Shown: piece by piece, positions 51,987 to 62,313 of the stretch
Layout of the letters: the number at the start of each line of letters is the position of its first letter
How positions within the stretch are numbered: position 1 is the first letter of the stretch
Origin: Clostridium sp. BJN0001
Lineage (GTDB): Bacteria > Bacillota > Clostridia > Clostridiales > Clostridiaceae
Assembly (NCBI RefSeq): GCF_022869825.1
Contig: NZ_CP094971.1
Span: 1,117,501-1,181,500, forward strand
Length of the DNA stretch: 64,000 nucleotides
Direction: 5' to 3'
Notes under the pieces: model-generated
Databases searched by the model: none
Seen by the model: only the letters and a program-made list of their open reading frames with translations
Told to the model about the DNA's origin: nothing
Program-made: the position numbers and the translations under genes

Positions 51987-53126
51987 ATGAACAAAAGGAA
52001 TATGCTTCCGGAAGGAACAAGAGACATTATACTTGATGATTGTATAATTAAAAGGACGCTAGAGAGAAAAATAGATGATTTATTTAAAAGCTGGGGATAT
52101 AGCGAAATAGTAACACCTACACTTGAATTTTATGAAACTTTTAATAATAAGGTTAGTCTTAATGAAGAAGATATGTACAAATTTTTTGATAATAAAGGAC
52201 ATATTTTAGTATTAAGACCTGATATGACAATTCCAATAGCAAGAGTTATGCAGACTAAATTAAAAGACGAAAAACTTCCTGTAAAAATGAGATATTCGTC
52301 TAATGTTTTTAGAGTTCATGAGAGTCTTTTAGGAAAAAGAAACGAATTTACTGATTGTGGAGTAGAAAATATAGGTAGCAGTGATATTGAAAGTGATTTT
52401 GAGATGATAGTTTTAGCACTTGAAGCTCTAAAGAATCTGGGACTTAAAAATTTTAAACTTGAAATTGGAAATATTGGATTTTTTAAAAGCGTACTTAAAA
52501 GTGTTGATATAGGTGATGATGAGAAGAAAAAGCTCGCATCATTAATTCAGAATAAAAGTCTTAAAAATCTTGAAGATTATTTGGATAGTTTAAATATAAG
52601 TGAAGAGTATAAAAGATTTTTTAATAAGCTTCCATGGATGTTTGGTGGAAGAGAGATATTAAATGAAGCTAAAAAGCTTGTATTTAATAGAGAACTTAAA
52701 GAAAATCTAGATTATCTTGAAGATATATATAACAATGTTGAAAAAATGGGGTATGGAGAAAATGTTACATTTGATCTTGGATTAGTGCTTAGATTAAATT
52801 ATTATACAGGAATTATTTTCAGAGGATATTGTGATAAAGTTGGGGATACTATTTTAAGAGGCGGGAGATATGATAAGCTTATAAAAATAAAAGATAAATA
52901 TGTTCCATCTGTAGGTTTTTCAATAACTGTAGATTCTCTTATTGAAAATATGAAAGAAAGTGGAACATATAAAAAAGAAGAAAAAGTTATCTTATATTAT
53001 AATCCAGATAAAAAAATTGAAGCCGTTAATAAAAGCAATGAGCTTAGAAAAAATGGTCAGATTGTAAGTATGATATCAAGTAATTATATTTCAGATTTTA
53101 AGATTGTAAAAGGGGTTGAAAAGTAA
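51987..53126 (+). CDS. hisZ: ATP phosphoribosyltransferase regulatory subunit
   Basis: 379 residues, class II aminoacyl-tRNA synthetase-like: PEGTRDIILDD, TPTLEFYETF and RPDMTIPIARV. HisZ works with the short HisG, which is encoded next with stop/start contact, to form the first, feedback-inhibited enzyme of histidine synthesis. It is the first gene of the his operon, after an AAAGGGGCTTTATTT site. Confidence 0.93.
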   Translation: MNKRNMLPEGTRDIILDDCIIKRTLERKIDDLFKSWGYSEIVTPTLEFYETFNNKVSLNEEDMYKFFDNKGHILVLRPDMTIPIARVMQTKLKDEKLPVKMRYSSNVFRVHESLLGKRNEFTDCGVENIGSSDIESDFEMIVLALEALKNLGLKNFKLEIGNIGFFKSVLKSVDIGDDEKKKLASLIQNKSLKNLEDYLDSLNISEEYKRFFNKLPWMFGGREILNEAKKLVFNRELKENLDYLEDIYNNVEKMGYGENVTFDLGLVLRLNYYTGIIFRGYCDKVGDTILRGGRYDKLIKIKDKYVPSVGFSITVDSLIENMKESGTYKKEEKVILYYNPDKKIEAVNKSNELRKNGQIVSMISSNYISDFKIVKGVEK

Positions 53127-53753
53127 ATGAGCATAAGCATTGCACTAACTAAGGGAAGACTTGAAAAAGAAACAATTAAGATTCTTAAAAAGGCAGAATA
53201 TGATCCTTCTGAAATGATAAACAAGGGTAGAAAACTTGTTTTTAAAGATAAGAAAGCTGATATAAAGTATTTTTTAGTAAAAGCTGCTGATTCAATTACG
53301 TATGTTGAACATGGAGTTGCAGATATTGGAATTGTAGGAAAAGATACAATATTAGAGAGCTCAGATGGTTTTTATGAAGTACTTGATTTGGGATTTGGGA
53401 AATGCAAATTTATTGTAGCCTCTCTTCCACAAAATGATATATTTAAAAAAGTAGGGCATATAAAAATTGGCAGTAAGTATCCAACAGTTGCAAAAGAGTA
53501 CTTTAAAAAAATGAATATGGACGTAGAGGTTATAAAGATAGAGGGTTCTGTAGAACTTGCACCAATTTTAGGTCTCTGTGATGCAATAGTAGATATTATG
53601 GAAACTGGAACTACATTAAAAGAGAATGGGCTAGTAGTATTTGATACTGTATGTGATATAAGTGCAAGACTTATAGTAAATAAAGCAAGTTTTAAAATGA
53701 AGCAAAAAGAAATAGAAAGCTTTATTCAAAAAATAAAAAATGTTATAGATTAA
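53127..53753 (+). CDS. hisG: ATP phosphoribosyltransferase, short form
   Basis: 208 residues, so it is the short form lacking the C-terminal regulatory domain. SIALTKGRLEKETIKILKKA, the YVEHGVADIGIVGKDTI segment and the PRPP loop DAIVDIMETGTTLKENGL are characteristic. It starts directly after the hisZ stop, as its partner subunit. Confidence 0.95.
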   Translation: MSISIALTKGRLEKETIKILKKAEYDPSEMINKGRKLVFKDKKADIKYFLVKAADSITYVEHGVADIGIVGKDTILESSDGFYEVLDLGFGKCKFIVASLPQNDIFKKVGHIKIGSKYPTVAKEYFKKMNMDVEVIKIEGSVELAPILGLCDAIVDIMETGTTLKENGLVVFDTVCDISARLIVNKASFKMKQKEIESFIQKIKNVID

Positions 53754-53771
53754 ATTTTGGGGGAATAAAAT

Positions 53772-55058
53772 ATGCTAAGTTTAATGGAATTAAATAATGA
53801 TAATAAAAATGAACTTATAAAAAAACTTCAGTCAAGAATGCAGGAGACTGATGAAAAAGTTATAGAGAGCGTAAATTATATAATAAATAAAGTTAGAAAT
53901 GATGGAGATAAAGCACTTTTTGAATTTACAGAAAAATTCGATAATGTTAAGCTAGACTCTCTTTTAGTAACAGAAGAAGAATTAGACAAATGTTTTGATA
54001 AAGTTGAAGATAAATTCATTGAAGCAATAACGCAGGCAAAAGAAAATATAGAGTATTATCACAAAAAACAAAAATCAAATGGATATATTTTAACAAAAGA
54101 GGATGGGGTGTTTTTAGGACAGAGAGTGCTTCCATTAAATAGAGTTGGTGTATATGTTCCAGGAGGTACAGCAGCTTATCCTTCATCAGTTCTTATGAAT
54201 ATTGTACCTGCAAAAGTAGCAGGAGTTAGTGAAATTGTTATGGTGACACCACCTGATAAAAATGGTGGAATTAATCCTTATATAGGAGTTACAGCTAAAA
54301 TAGCTGGAGCAAAAAAAATATATAAGATTGGAGGAGCACAAGCTATAGCTGCTTTAGCATATGGAACTGAATCATTAAAGAAAGTAGATAAAATAGTAGG
54401 CCCTGGAAATATATTTGTTGCAACTGCAAAAAAACTAGTATTCGGACAGGTTGATATTGATATGATAGCTGGACCATCTGAAATACTTGTTGTTGCTGAT
54501 GAAAAATCTGATCCATCATTTGTTGCAGCAGATTTAATGAGTCAGGCTGAACATGATAAACTTGCATCTTCTATATTAGTAACTACATCAAAAGATCTTT
54601 ATAAAAAAGTTGAAAATGAACTTGAAAAACAGGTAAAAACACTAGGGAGAGAAGAGATTATAAGGGAATCATTAAAAAATTTTGGAAAAGCTATAATATG
54701 CAGCAGTATCGATGAATGTATAGATATATCAAATGAAGTTGCACCTGAACACTTAGAACTTATGATAGATGATCCAATGCTTTATTTAGGAAAAGTAAAA
54801 AATGCAGGATCAGTATTTTTGGGAAGATATTGTCCTGAACCAGTAGGAGACTATTTTGGAGGCACAAATCACGTCCTTCCAACAAGCGGAACTGCAAGAT
54901 TTTTCTCGCCACTCTCAGTAGATAGTTTTATCAAAAAATCATCATTTTTATGTTACTCAGAAAAAGCTATTAGAGAAAATGGAGAGAAGATAATAACTTT
55001 AGCTGATAAAGAAGGACTTACAGCACATGCTAATTCTATAAAAGTAAGATTAAAATAG
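53772..55058 (+). CDS. hisD: Histidinol dehydrogenase
   Basis: 428 residues. [64 protein letters not shown], and the metal and catalytic region QAEHD and APEHLEL are all present. It catalyses the two NAD-dependent oxidations from histidinol to histidine. Confidence 0.96.
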   Translation: MLSLMELNNDNKNELIKKLQSRMQETDEKVIESVNYIINKVRNDGDKALFEFTEKFDNVKLDSLLVTEEELDKCFDKVEDKFIEAITQAKENIEYYHKKQKSNGYILTKEDGVFLGQRVLPLNRVGVYVPGGTAAYPSSVLMNIVPAKVAGVSEIVMVTPPDKNGGINPYIGVTAKIAGAKKIYKIGGAQAIAALAYGTESLKKVDKIVGPGNIFVATAKKLVFGQVDIDMIAGPSEILVVADEKSDPSFVAADLMSQAEHDKLASSILVTTSKDLYKKVENELEKQVKTLGREEIIRESLKNFGKAIICSSIDECIDISNEVAPEHLELMIDDPMLYLGKVKNAGSVFLGRYCPEPVGDYFGGTNHVLPTSGTARFFSPLSVDSFIKKSSFLCYSEKAIRENGEKIITLADKEGLTAHANSIKVRLK

Positions 55059-55068
55059 GGGTGTTTTT

Positions 55069-55656
55069 ATGAGTCAAAGATATGCAAGTATTGAAAGAAA
55101 TACGAATGAAACAAAAATTAAATTTGAAATAGATCTTGATGGTGAAGGAAAAGCAGATGTAAAAAGTGGTATAGGCTTTTTAGATCATATGCTTAATCTT
55201 TTTGCATTTCACAGTAGAACTAATATTAATTTAAGATGTGATGGAGATCTTTATGTATGTGATCATCATTCTATAGAAGATATAGGAATTGCAATGGGAT
55301 TAGCATTTAAAGAAGCTCTTAAAGATAAAAAAGGAATTAATAGATATGGAAGCTTTTTTATACCAATGGATGAAACTCTTGCGTTTTCATCTATTGATAT
55401 AAGTGGTAGACCATATTTAGTATTTGACTGCAGTTTTAATCGTGAAAAAGTAGGAGAAATGTCTACTGAAATGACAGAAGAATTTTTTAGAGCTTTTGCA
55501 ATGAATTCAGGAGTAACACTTCATCTTAAAGTTTTATATGGGTCAAATGATCATCATAAAATAGAAGCACTTTTTAAAGCATTTGCAAGATCGATAAAAG
55601 AAGCCAAAGAGATAAAAGATGGGGATGCAGTTCCATCAACTAAAGGAGTTCTCTAA
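55069..55656 (+). CDS. hisB: Imidazoleglycerol-phosphate dehydratase
   Basis: 195 residues, monofunctional; there is no N-terminal phosphatase domain. Metal-binding repeats are [30 protein letters not shown] and [20 protein letters not shown]. It dehydrates IGP to imidazole acetol phosphate. Confidence 0.96.
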   Translation: MSQRYASIERNTNETKIKFEIDLDGEGKADVKSGIGFLDHMLNLFAFHSRTNINLRCDGDLYVCDHHSIEDIGIAMGLAFKEALKDKKGINRYGSFFIPMDETLAFSSIDISGRPYLVFDCSFNREKVGEMSTEMTEEFFRAFAMNSGVTLHLKVLYGSNDHHKIEALFKAFARSIKEAKEIKDGDAVPSTKGVL

Positions 55657-55671
55657 AAAGGGGGTTATATA

Positions 55672-56292
55672 ATGATTACTATCATAGATTATGGAATGGG
55701 AAATTTAAAAAGTGTACAAAATGCACTGAAATTTTTAAATATTGAAAGCAAAATCTCAAAAAAAGAAGAAGATTTTGAAAATTGTGATGGATTAATTCTT
55801 CCAGGAGTTGGAGCTTTCCCAGATGCTATGGATAATATTGAAAAAGCATCTATAGATAAATATATAAAAAAACAAGTAAGTAATGGAAAAATGATTCTTG
55901 GTATCTGTCTTGGCATGCAGCTTTTATTTGAAAAAAGTTATGAGGGCATTGAAAAAAATGGTCTTGCACTTTTAAAGGGAAACATATTAAAGATGGAAGA
56001 CGATAAGGAGAATAATATAAAAATACCTCATATTGGTTGGAATAGTCTTAAATTTAAAAAAAATGATAGTATCCTTAAAGGATTAGATGAGGAAAGTTAT
56101 GTTTACTATGTTCATTCATATTTTGCTAGCAATATAAATGAAAAAAATCTTATATGTTATTCCGAGTATGGCAATAATAGGATTCCAGGAATAGTAAGAG
56201 ATAAAAACATAATAGGGGCACAATTTCATCCGGAAAAAAGCGGAGAGATAGGTCTTACTATATTAAAGAATTTTGGGGAGTTGATTAGATGA
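55672..56292 (+). CDS. hisH: IGP synthase glutaminase subunit
   Basis: 206 residues, class I glutamine amidotransferase: oxyanion PGVGAFPDAM, nucleophile Cys in GKMILGICLGMQLLFE, and the His/Glu pair in GAQFHPEKSG. It supplies ammonia to HisF. Its end overlaps the hisA start by four bases. Confidence 0.95.
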   Translation: MITIIDYGMGNLKSVQNALKFLNIESKISKKEEDFENCDGLILPGVGAFPDAMDNIEKASIDKYIKKQVSNGKMILGICLGMQLLFEKSYEGIEKNGLALLKGNILKMEDDKENNIKIPHIGWNSLKFKKNDSILKGLDEESYVYYVHSYFASNINEKNLICYSEYGNNRIPGIVRDKNIIGAQFHPEKSGEIGLTILKNFGELIR

Positions 56293-57011
56293 TAATATTA
56301 CCAGCAATAGATATAATAGATGGAATGCCTGTTAGGTTATACCAAGGAGATTACAGTAAAAAAGAGATAGTGTCTAAGGATGTATTAAGCGCAGCATTTT
56401 CTTTTGAGAAAGCAGGGGCGTCATATATACATCTAGTAGATTTAGATGGTGCAAAAAATGGTACAAATGCGAATCATGAACTAGTAATTAAAGTTGCTAA
56501 AAATGTAAATATTCCTGTAGAACTTGGAGGCGGCATAAGAGACATGGAGACAATTGAGTATCTTCTTGATAATGGAGTATCGCGTATAATTCTTGGAACA
56601 AGTGCCATTGAAGATGAGGAACTTTTAAAAAAAGCAGTAGAAAAATATAAAGATAGAGTTGCTGTAGGAATAGATTGCAAAGATGGTAAAGTTTGCGTAC
56701 GAGGCTGGCTTGAAAAAAGTGACCTTAATTATATAAATTTTGCTAAGAAAATGGAATCATTATCTGTATCAACTATAATTGTTACAGATATAAGTAAAGA
56801 TGGAACACTTGAAGGACCTAATGTAGAGATGCTTAGAGAATTAAAAAATAATGTTAATATAAATATAATAGCATCAGGCGGAATATGTAATATGGATAAT
56901 ATAAAAGAACTTGCAAAACTTAATCTTTATGGAGCAATAACAGGAAAAGCAATTTATAAAGGGACATTAAATTTAGAAGAGGCGGTTAAATATACAAATT
57001 CCGTTATGTAA
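56289..57011 (+). CDS. hisA: ProFAR isomerase
   Basis: 240 residues, TIM barrel: LPAIDIIDGMPVRLYQGDY with catalytic Asp, IPVELGGGIRDMETIEYLL, and IVTDISKDGTLEGPN with the second Asp. It isomerises ProFAR to PRFAR. It overlaps hisH. Confidence 0.95.
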   Translation: MIILPAIDIIDGMPVRLYQGDYSKKEIVSKDVLSAAFSFEKAGASYIHLVDLDGAKNGTNANHELVIKVAKNVNIPVELGGGIRDMETIEYLLDNGVSRIILGTSAIEDEELLKKAVEKYKDRVAVGIDCKDGKVCVRGWLEKSDLNYINFAKKMESLSVSTIIVTDISKDGTLEGPNVEMLRELKNNVNINIIASGGICNMDNIKELAKLNLYGAITGKAIYKGTLNLEEAVKYTNSVM

Positions 57012-57023
57012 GGGGGCAATTTT

Positions 57024-57785
57024 ATGCATACAAAAAGAATAATTCCATGTCTTGATGTAAAAGAAGGAAAAGTTGTAAAGGGAATAAATTTTGAAGGACT
57101 TGTAAATGTAGGAGATCCCGTGTCACTTGCTAAGAAATATTATAAAGAAGGGGCAGATGAACTTGTATTTTTAGATATTACAGCAACGTATGAAAAAAGA
57201 AATATAATGATAGATGTTGTTTCTAAAGTTGCAAAAGAAATATTTATTCCATTTACAGTTGGCGGTGGACTTAGAAATATGGATGATATAAAAAATATTT
57301 TAAGAGCAGGTGCTGATAAGGTAAGTTTAAATTCAGCGGCAGTAAGAGATAAGAATCTTATAAAAGAGGGAGCATTTTATTTTGGAAATCAATGTATAGT
57401 TCTTGCATGCGATGCAAAAAAAAGACAGGATAATACAGGATGGAATGTAGTAATAGATGGTGGAAGAACAGATACGGGAATGGATGTTTTAAAATGGGTA
57501 GAGGAAGCAGTTAGCCTTGGAGCTGGTGAGATTTTATTAACATCAATGGATTCAGATGGAACTAAAAAAGGATTCGATTTAGAACTTACAAAGGCAGTCT
57601 CATCTATAACAAATGTTCCGACAATAGCATCAGGAGGATGTGGAAAGCTTGAAGATTTTTATGATGTGTTTAAGGATAATACTGCTGATGCAGCACTTGC
57701 AGCTTCATTATTTCATTATGGAGAACTTAAAGTTTCAGAAGTTAAAGATTATTTAAAAAATAAAAATATTAGTGTTAGAATATAG
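57024..57785 (+). CDS. hisF: IGP synthase cyclase subunit
   Basis: 253 residues, paralogous TIM barrel to His[51 protein letters not shown], and [15 protein letters not shown]. It makes IGP and AICAR with HisH. Confidence 0.96.
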   Translation: MHTKRIIPCLDVKEGKVVKGINFEGLVNVGDPVSLAKKYYKEGADELVFLDITATYEKRNIMIDVVSKVAKEIFIPFTVGGGLRNMDDIKNILRAGADKVSLNSAAVRDKNLIKEGAFYFGNQCIVLACDAKKRQDNTGWNVVIDGGRTDTGMDVLKWVEEAVSLGAGEILLTSMDSDGTKKGFDLELTKAVSSITNVPTIASGGCGKLEDFYDVFKDNTADAALAASLFHYGELKVSEVKDYLKNKNISVRI

Positions 57786-57795
57786 GGCAGGTATT

Positions 57796-58125
57796 ATGGA
57801 TATAGAAGAAAAAATAAAAGATATTGATTTTAAAAAAGGAAATGGACTTATTCCAGCAATAATTCAGGATTATATAAATAAAGAAGTACTTATGCTTGGA
57901 TATATGTCAAGAGAAAGTCTTGTAAAAACACTTGAAGGTGATACAACATGGTTTTATTCAAGATCAAGAAAGTGTTTGTGGAATAAAGGAGCAACATCAG
58001 GACATTTTCAATATGTTAAGGATATAAAAATAGATTGTGATAATGATACAATTTTAATTTTAGTAGAACAAAAAGGAGCTGCTTGTCATACTGGAAATAG
58101 AAGCTGCTTTTATAGAAATTTATAA
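57796..58125 (+). CDS. hisI: Phosphoribosyl-AMP cyclohydrolase
   Basis: The ATG at 57796, after GGGCAGGT, gives 109 residues; an upstream in-frame start would overlap his[41 protein letters not shown] and the metal ligands [20 protein letters not shown] are typical. It is separate from hisE here rather than fused. Confidence 0.93.
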   Translation: MDIEEKIKDIDFKKGNGLIPAIIQDYINKEVLMLGYMSRESLVKTLEGDTTWFYSRSRKCLWNKGATSGHFQYVKDIKIDCDNDTILILVEQKGAACHTGNRSCFYRNL

Positions 58126-58141
58126 ATTTGGAGGGAATAAA

Positions 58142-58468
58142 ATGAGTGATAGCATAAATGAATTATTTAAAGTAATATTAGATAGAAAATTAAATGGTGA
58201 AGAAAAATCATATACTAAATATTTATTTGATAAAGGTCTTGATAAAATTTTAAAAAAAGTTGGAGAAGAGTGTACAGAAGTTATTATTGCAAGTAAAGAT
58301 GATAAAAAAGAAGATCAAGTTTATGAGATATGTGATCTAATTTATCACGTCCTAGTTCTTATGGCAGAGCTTGGCATTTCTACAGACGATATAGAAGAAG
58401 AATTAGAAAAAAGAAGTGATAAGGCAAATAATTTTAAAGGAGAAAGAAAACCTGTTACAAAATTATAA
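58142..58468 (+). CDS. hisE: Phosphoribosyl-ATP pyrophosphatase
   Basis: 108 residues of the MazG-like fold: KYLFDKGLDKILKKVGEECT with EExxE/ExxD motifs continuing EVIIASKDDKKEDQVYEICD. It hydrolyses phosphoribosyl-ATP. Last gene of the his operon; hisC and a histidinol-phosphatase gene are absent from this cluster. Confidence 0.93.
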   Translation: MSDSINELFKVILDRKLNGEEKSYTKYLFDKGLDKILKKVGEECTEVIIASKDDKKEDQVYEICDLIYHVLVLMAELGISTDDIEEELEKRSDKANNFKGERKPVTKL

Positions 58469-58497
58469 TTGAGTCTTTTATAATTGAATGTTATAAT
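58469..58497 (+). promoter_or_regulatory. Sigma-A-type promoter of the DegT-family gene
   Basis: TTGAGT and TATAAT are separated by 17 bases, immediately after the hisE stop. Confidence 0.6.
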
Positions 58498-58535
58498 ATA
58501 CTCTTAAAGAATAATTTAGAGAGGGATGTATTATA

Positions 58536-59723
58536 ATGAAACAGAATAAGAAAATACCATTTTCTCCACCTGACATTACAGATGATGAAGTTAGAGCTGT
58601 TAGTGATGTTTTAAAATCAGGATGGATTACATCAGGCCCAAGGCTTGCTGAATTCAATAAGAGAATTGCAGAGTTTTGTGAAACTAAGCATGCATTTGCT
58701 GTTAATAGTGCTACAGCGGCTATGGAATTAATATTAACTGTTCTTGATATTAAAGAAGGAGATGAAATAATAACAACTCCTTATACATACACTTCAACTT
58801 CAAGTGTAGCAGTTCATAGAAATATAAAGCCTATAATGGTTGATGTGAAAAAAGATTCTTTTATGATGGATCCAGAAAAAGTGGCAGATAAGATAACTGA
58901 TAAGACAAAGGTTATAATGCCAGTTGATATAGCAGGAGTTCCATATGATTATGATGCCTTAAAAAAGGTTTTAAAGGATAAAAATAGAGAAGATATAATG
59001 ATTCTTGTAGATTCAGCACATTCTTTTGGTGCTAAATATAAAGGAAAAAGAGTTGGAAGCCAGTGTGATTTTCATTCGTTCTCTTTCCATGCTGTTAAAA
59101 ATCTTACAACAGCAGAAGGTGGAGCGTTAGTTTTTAATGATAATCATTATATGGGTCAGGAAGATTTATTGAAAAATCTTCAGATCACATCAATGCATGG
59201 ACAATCAAAAGATGCCATGAGCAAATTAAAAGCTGGAGCATGGGAATATGATATTGTAAATCCAGGAATGAAATGTAATCTTACAGACATAGCTGCTGCT
59301 ATAGGCTTAAAACAACTTGATAGATATGAATCTATGCTTGAAAAGAGAAAACAAATATTTAAAGTATATACTGATATTTTAGGAAAAGAAGATTTTTCTA
59401 TAATTCCGTTTAGTAAAAATGATGAAGGAACTGAAACATCTTATCATTTATATTTATATAGAGTAAAGGGTTTAAGCCTTGAAAAGAGAAATGATGTAAT
59501 TTCTGATATGGCAGAAAAGGGAATAGCTACAAATGTTCATTATAAGCCTTTACCTATGATGACAGCATATAAGAATTTAGGATATGATATTAAAGATTAT
59601 AATAATGCATATAATCAGTTTATAAATGAAATATCACTTCCAGTTTATAGCACATTATCTCTAGAAGATGCTAAGTATGTAGCTGAAAATCTTGTAGATT
59701 CAATAAAGAAAGTATTAAAATAG
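58536..59723 (+). CDS. DegT/DnrJ/EryC1/StrS aminotransferase
   Basis: 395 residues, fold-type-I PLP enzyme of the sugar aminotransferase group: KSGWITSGPRLAEFNKRIAE, FAVNSATAAMELIL, DSAHSFGAKYKGKRVGS, and the PLP-Lys in FSFHAVKNLTTAEGGALV. C-terminal GIATNVHYKPLPMMTAYKNL matches. Such enzymes aminate nucleotide-linked keto-sugars for surface glycans. No sugar-nucleotide genes are adjacent, and it has its own promoter, so it is probably not a replacement for hisC. Confidence 0.88.
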   Translation: MKQNKKIPFSPPDITDDEVRAVSDVLKSGWITSGPRLAEFNKRIAEFCETKHAFAVNSATAAMELILTVLDIKEGDEIITTPYTYTSTSSVAVHRNIKPIMVDVKKDSFMMDPEKVADKITDKTKVIMPVDIAGVPYDYDALKKVLKDKNREDIMILVDSAHSFGAKYKGKRVGSQCDFHSFSFHAVKNLTTAEGGALVFNDNHYMGQEDLLKNLQITSMHGQSKDAMSKLKAGAWEYDIVNPGMKCNLTDIAAAIGLKQLDRYESMLEKRKQIFKVYTDILGKEDFSIIPFSKNDEGTETSYHLYLYRVKGLSLEKRNDVISDMAEKGIATNVHYKPLPMMTAYKNLGYDIKDYNNAYNQFINEISLPVYSTLSLEDAKYVAENLVDSIKKVLK

Positions 59724-59781
59724 AGAAAAATTTATAGAAAATCAGCATACATATCTAAAAAAATACAAATATAAATATTTT

Positions 59782-59810
59782 TTGACAAATATGTATCTAT
59801 CTGGTAAAAT
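59782..59810 (+). promoter_or_regulatory. Consensus sigma-A promoter
   Basis: TTGACA and TAAAAT are separated by 17 bases. The transcript would have a leader of about 165 bases before the TTG-started gene. Confidence 0.75.
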
Positions 59811-59815
59811 TTAAG

Positions 59816-59875
59816 AGCCTGCTTTTGAAAATTTTATTATTTTAAAAGCGACTCTTTTTCGAGTTTTAAGGAAAG
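59816..59875 (+). other. Leader hairpins of the following gene
   Basis: GCTTTT/AAAAGC pairing (59822-59850) and GACTC/GAGTT with a T-rich loop and tail follow the promoter. They may form an attenuator or a small leader RNA. No riboswitch class is recognised. Confidence 0.3.
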
Positions 59876-59979
59876 TTTATTATTAATATTATTTTAATAT
59901 TTATCGACTGGATTTATATAATGTAATAATATATAATGAAATAGTCGTAAATTTTATTCAGTTGTTGGAGGTAATAATT

Positions 59980-60810
59980 TTGGGACGACCAAGTATTTTT
60001 AGTAAAGAATATGAAAAGCGTATGAAAAGACGGAAAAAGAATATAACGCTTATTGTAGTTGTCTTATTATTAGCAGTATTAGTAGTAGGTATAAAATTTT
60101 TAATAAAACCTATAAAAACATCAAATATCAGAGATAAACTTCAAGCATGGATTGATAGTGATGCAGAATATAATAAAACTTCAGTAGATGATATAGAGCA
60201 AAATGAGAAGCCTTCTCAGAGTGAAGATACTTCTGAAGATAGTAAAAGTGAATCAGAAGAAAATGAAAGTAAAAAAGAGACAGTGGATCTTGTATTAAAT
60301 GATGGTACAACACTGAAGGCATCATATGAAACTGATAGTGAAGATAAAAAGATATTTACAGAAGTTGATACTAGTGGATCTGATATTTATTATGATATAA
60401 GCCCATCTAAGCAAAGTATTATTGTATTAGATAAGACTCAGAACATGATATTATATGATGCTAATGGCAATAATAAGATTATAACAAAAAATCAATATGT
60501 TTCGTCAAAAGGTTCATCATTTAATAAAGATGATATTTTAAATACTAATCCATCGTATATATGGAATGAAAGCCCTAAATTTTTGTCTGATAATAAAATT
60601 ATATTTGTAACAAACAGACCTTATTTTGGCACATCAGCAAATAATCAATATATTTGGATTACAGATTTAAATACTAATCAAGATATAGTATTATGGAATA
60701 ATAAGGGAAGATCCATATCTATAGGAAATAAGGATGATAAGGGAATTGCAGTAGAGATAGATGGAAAGTCATTTCATGTTGATACTGATGGAAATATATT
60801 AAATGATTAA
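59980..60810 (+). CDS. Membrane-anchored protein of unknown function
   Basis: I use the TTG at 59980, which has TTGGAGG eight bases upstream. The 276-residue product has a basic N-terminus, one membrane helix (residues ~22-42), an acidic Ser/Glu linker (residues ~75-100) and a beta-rich extracytoplasmic domain with IYYDISPSKQSIIVLDKTQN and IWITDLNTNQDIVLWNNKGR, like beta-propeller or WD-like strands. No family name is certain. Confidence 0.6.
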   Translation: MGRPSIFSKEYEKRMKRRKKNITLIVVVLLLAVLVVGIKFLIKPIKTSNIRDKLQAWIDSDAEYNKTSVDDIEQNEKPSQSEDTSEDSKSESEENESKKETVDLVLNDGTTLKASYETDSEDKKIFTEVDTSGSDIYYDISPSKQSIIVLDKTQNMILYDANGNNKIITKNQYVSSKGSSFNKDDILNTNPSYIWNESPKFLSDNKIIFVTNRPYFGTSANNQYIWITDLNTNQDIVLWNNKGRSISIGNKDDKGIAVEIDGKSFHVDTDGNILND

Positions 60811-60827
60811 ATTTTTTGTAAATATGT

Positions 60828-60857
60828 TTGATAAAAATTAGGTGTTTATGGTATAAT
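60828..60857 (+). promoter_or_regulatory. Sigma-A-type promoter of tig
   Basis: TTGATA and TATAAT are separated by 18 bases, 46 bases ahead of the tig start. Confidence 0.6.
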
Positions 60858-60903
60858 GACTTAGTTAAATGAGATGCGCAAGTTTTAGGAGGAAAGAATA
60901 AAA

Positions 60904-62187
60904 ATGAATGCAAAAGTTGAAAAAATAGAAACAAATGAAGTTAAAATTGAAATTAAAGTTGAAGCTGATAAATTTGATGCAGCTTTAGTTAAGGCGTATA
61001 ACAAAAATAAATCAAGATATAACTTACCTGGATTTAGAAAAGGAAAAGCTCCAATGGCTATGGTTAAAAAAATGTATGGAGCAGGAGTATTCTATGAAGA
61101 TGCAATTAATTTTGCAATTGATGGATCTTATCCAGAAGTATTAAAGGAACAGAATATAAGACCTGTTGATTATCCAAAGATAGATGTAGTAGAAGTTGGA
61201 GAAGGAAAAGATTTAGTTTATACAGCAACTGTTACAACATATCCAGAAGTTGAACTTGGAGAATACAAGAATCTTGATGCTAAAAAACCTGTATATGAAG
61301 TTGATGAAAAAGAAATCGACAAACAAATAAAAGAAATGCAGGAAAAGAACGCAAGAATAGAAGATAAAAAAGAAGGAACAATTGAAAAAGGAAATATTGC
61401 AGTTATAGATTTCAAAGGATTTATCGATGGAAAAGAATTTGAAGGTGGAGAAGGAAAAGATTATCCACTTGAAATTGGTTCAGGATCATTCATTGATAAT
61501 TTTGAAGATCAGTTAGTAGGACTTAAAGCAGGAGATAGCAAGGATGTTAATGTTAAATTCCCTGAAAATTATGGTAAAGATGATTTCAACGGAAAAGATG
61601 CTAAGTTTGAAGTAACTGTTAAAGAAATTAAAGTAAAAGAATTACCAGCATTAGATGATGAATTCGCTAAAGAAGTTTCAGATAAAGATACATTTGCTGA
61701 ATTCAAAGATGAATTAAAAAATAATGCTAAAAAAGCTAATGAAGATAAGGCTGAAAGAGAATTTGAAGAAGCAGTTATTACAAAAGTAATTGAAAATTCA
61801 AAGATGGATGTTCCAGAAGTAATGATCGAAAAAGAAATTGATGCTATGATGAAAGATCTTGAAGGAAGATTAAAATATCAAGGATTAGATATTAAGCAGT
61901 ACATGAAGTATACTGGAAATACGGTTGAAAAAATGAGAGAGTTCATGAAAGAAAATGCTGAAAGAAAAGTTAAGGCTGATTTAGTATTAAATGCTATTGC
62001 AAAGAAAGAAGATATAAAAGCAGATGAAGATCAGATTAATGCAAAAGCATTAGAACTTGGAAAAATGTACGGACCAAAAGATCCAGAAAAGATGGCTAAG
62101 ATTTTAGTTAAAGCTCAGAGAAATATGATTGAAAGTGATTTAATTATTGAGAATACAATTAAATTAATAAAAGACAATTGTAAATAA
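60904..62187 (+). CDS. tig: Trigger factor
   Basis: 427 residues. The ribosome-binding N-terminal domain has the signature GFRKGKAP ([20 protein letters not shown]). The PPIase (FKBP) domain shows VAVIDF-like [20 protein letters not shown] and the C-terminal chaperone arms are helical. It binds nascent chains at the exit tunnel. It is followed by clpP and clpX, the common Firmicutes order. Confidence 0.95.
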   Translation: MNAKVEKIETNEVKIEIKVEADKFDAALVKAYNKNKSRYNLPGFRKGKAPMAMVKKMYGAGVFYEDAINFAIDGSYPEVLKEQNIRPVDYPKIDVVEVGEGKDLVYTATVTTYPEVELGEYKNLDAKKPVYEVDEKEIDKQIKEMQEKNARIEDKKEGTIEKGNIAVIDFKGFIDGKEFEGGEGKDYPLEIGSGSFIDNFEDQLVGLKAGDSKDVNVKFPENYGKDDFNGKDAKFEVTVKEIKVKELPALDDEFAKEVSDKDTFAEFKDELKNNAKKANEDKAEREFEEAVITKVIENSKMDVPEVMIEKEIDAMMKDLEGRLKYQGLDIKQYMKYTGNTVEKMREFMKENAERKVKADLVLNAIAKKEDIKADEDQINAKALELGKMYGPKDPEKMAKILVKAQRNMIESDLIIENTIKLIKDNCK

Positions 62188-62211
62188 TCGTTAATTTTAC
62201 TATTTAGATTG

Positions 62212-62240
62212 ATTGCCAGAATTATTTCTGGCAATTATTT
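62212..62240 (+). terminator. Terminator of tig
   Basis: ATTGCCAGAA pairs with TTCTGGCAAT, followed by a T-rich run. Confidence 0.75.
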
Positions 62241-62250
62241 TAAATATATA

Positions 62251-62279
62251 TTAACAAAAATTTAAATTAATTATATAAT
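62251..62279 (+). promoter_or_regulatory. Sigma-A-type promoter of clpP
   Basis: TTAACA and TATAAT are separated by 17 bases, 34 bases before the clpP start. No CtsR-type direct repeat is evident. Confidence 0.55.
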
Positions 62280-62313
62280 TAAATAATAGTTAATTATTAA
62301 AGGAGGTTATTTT

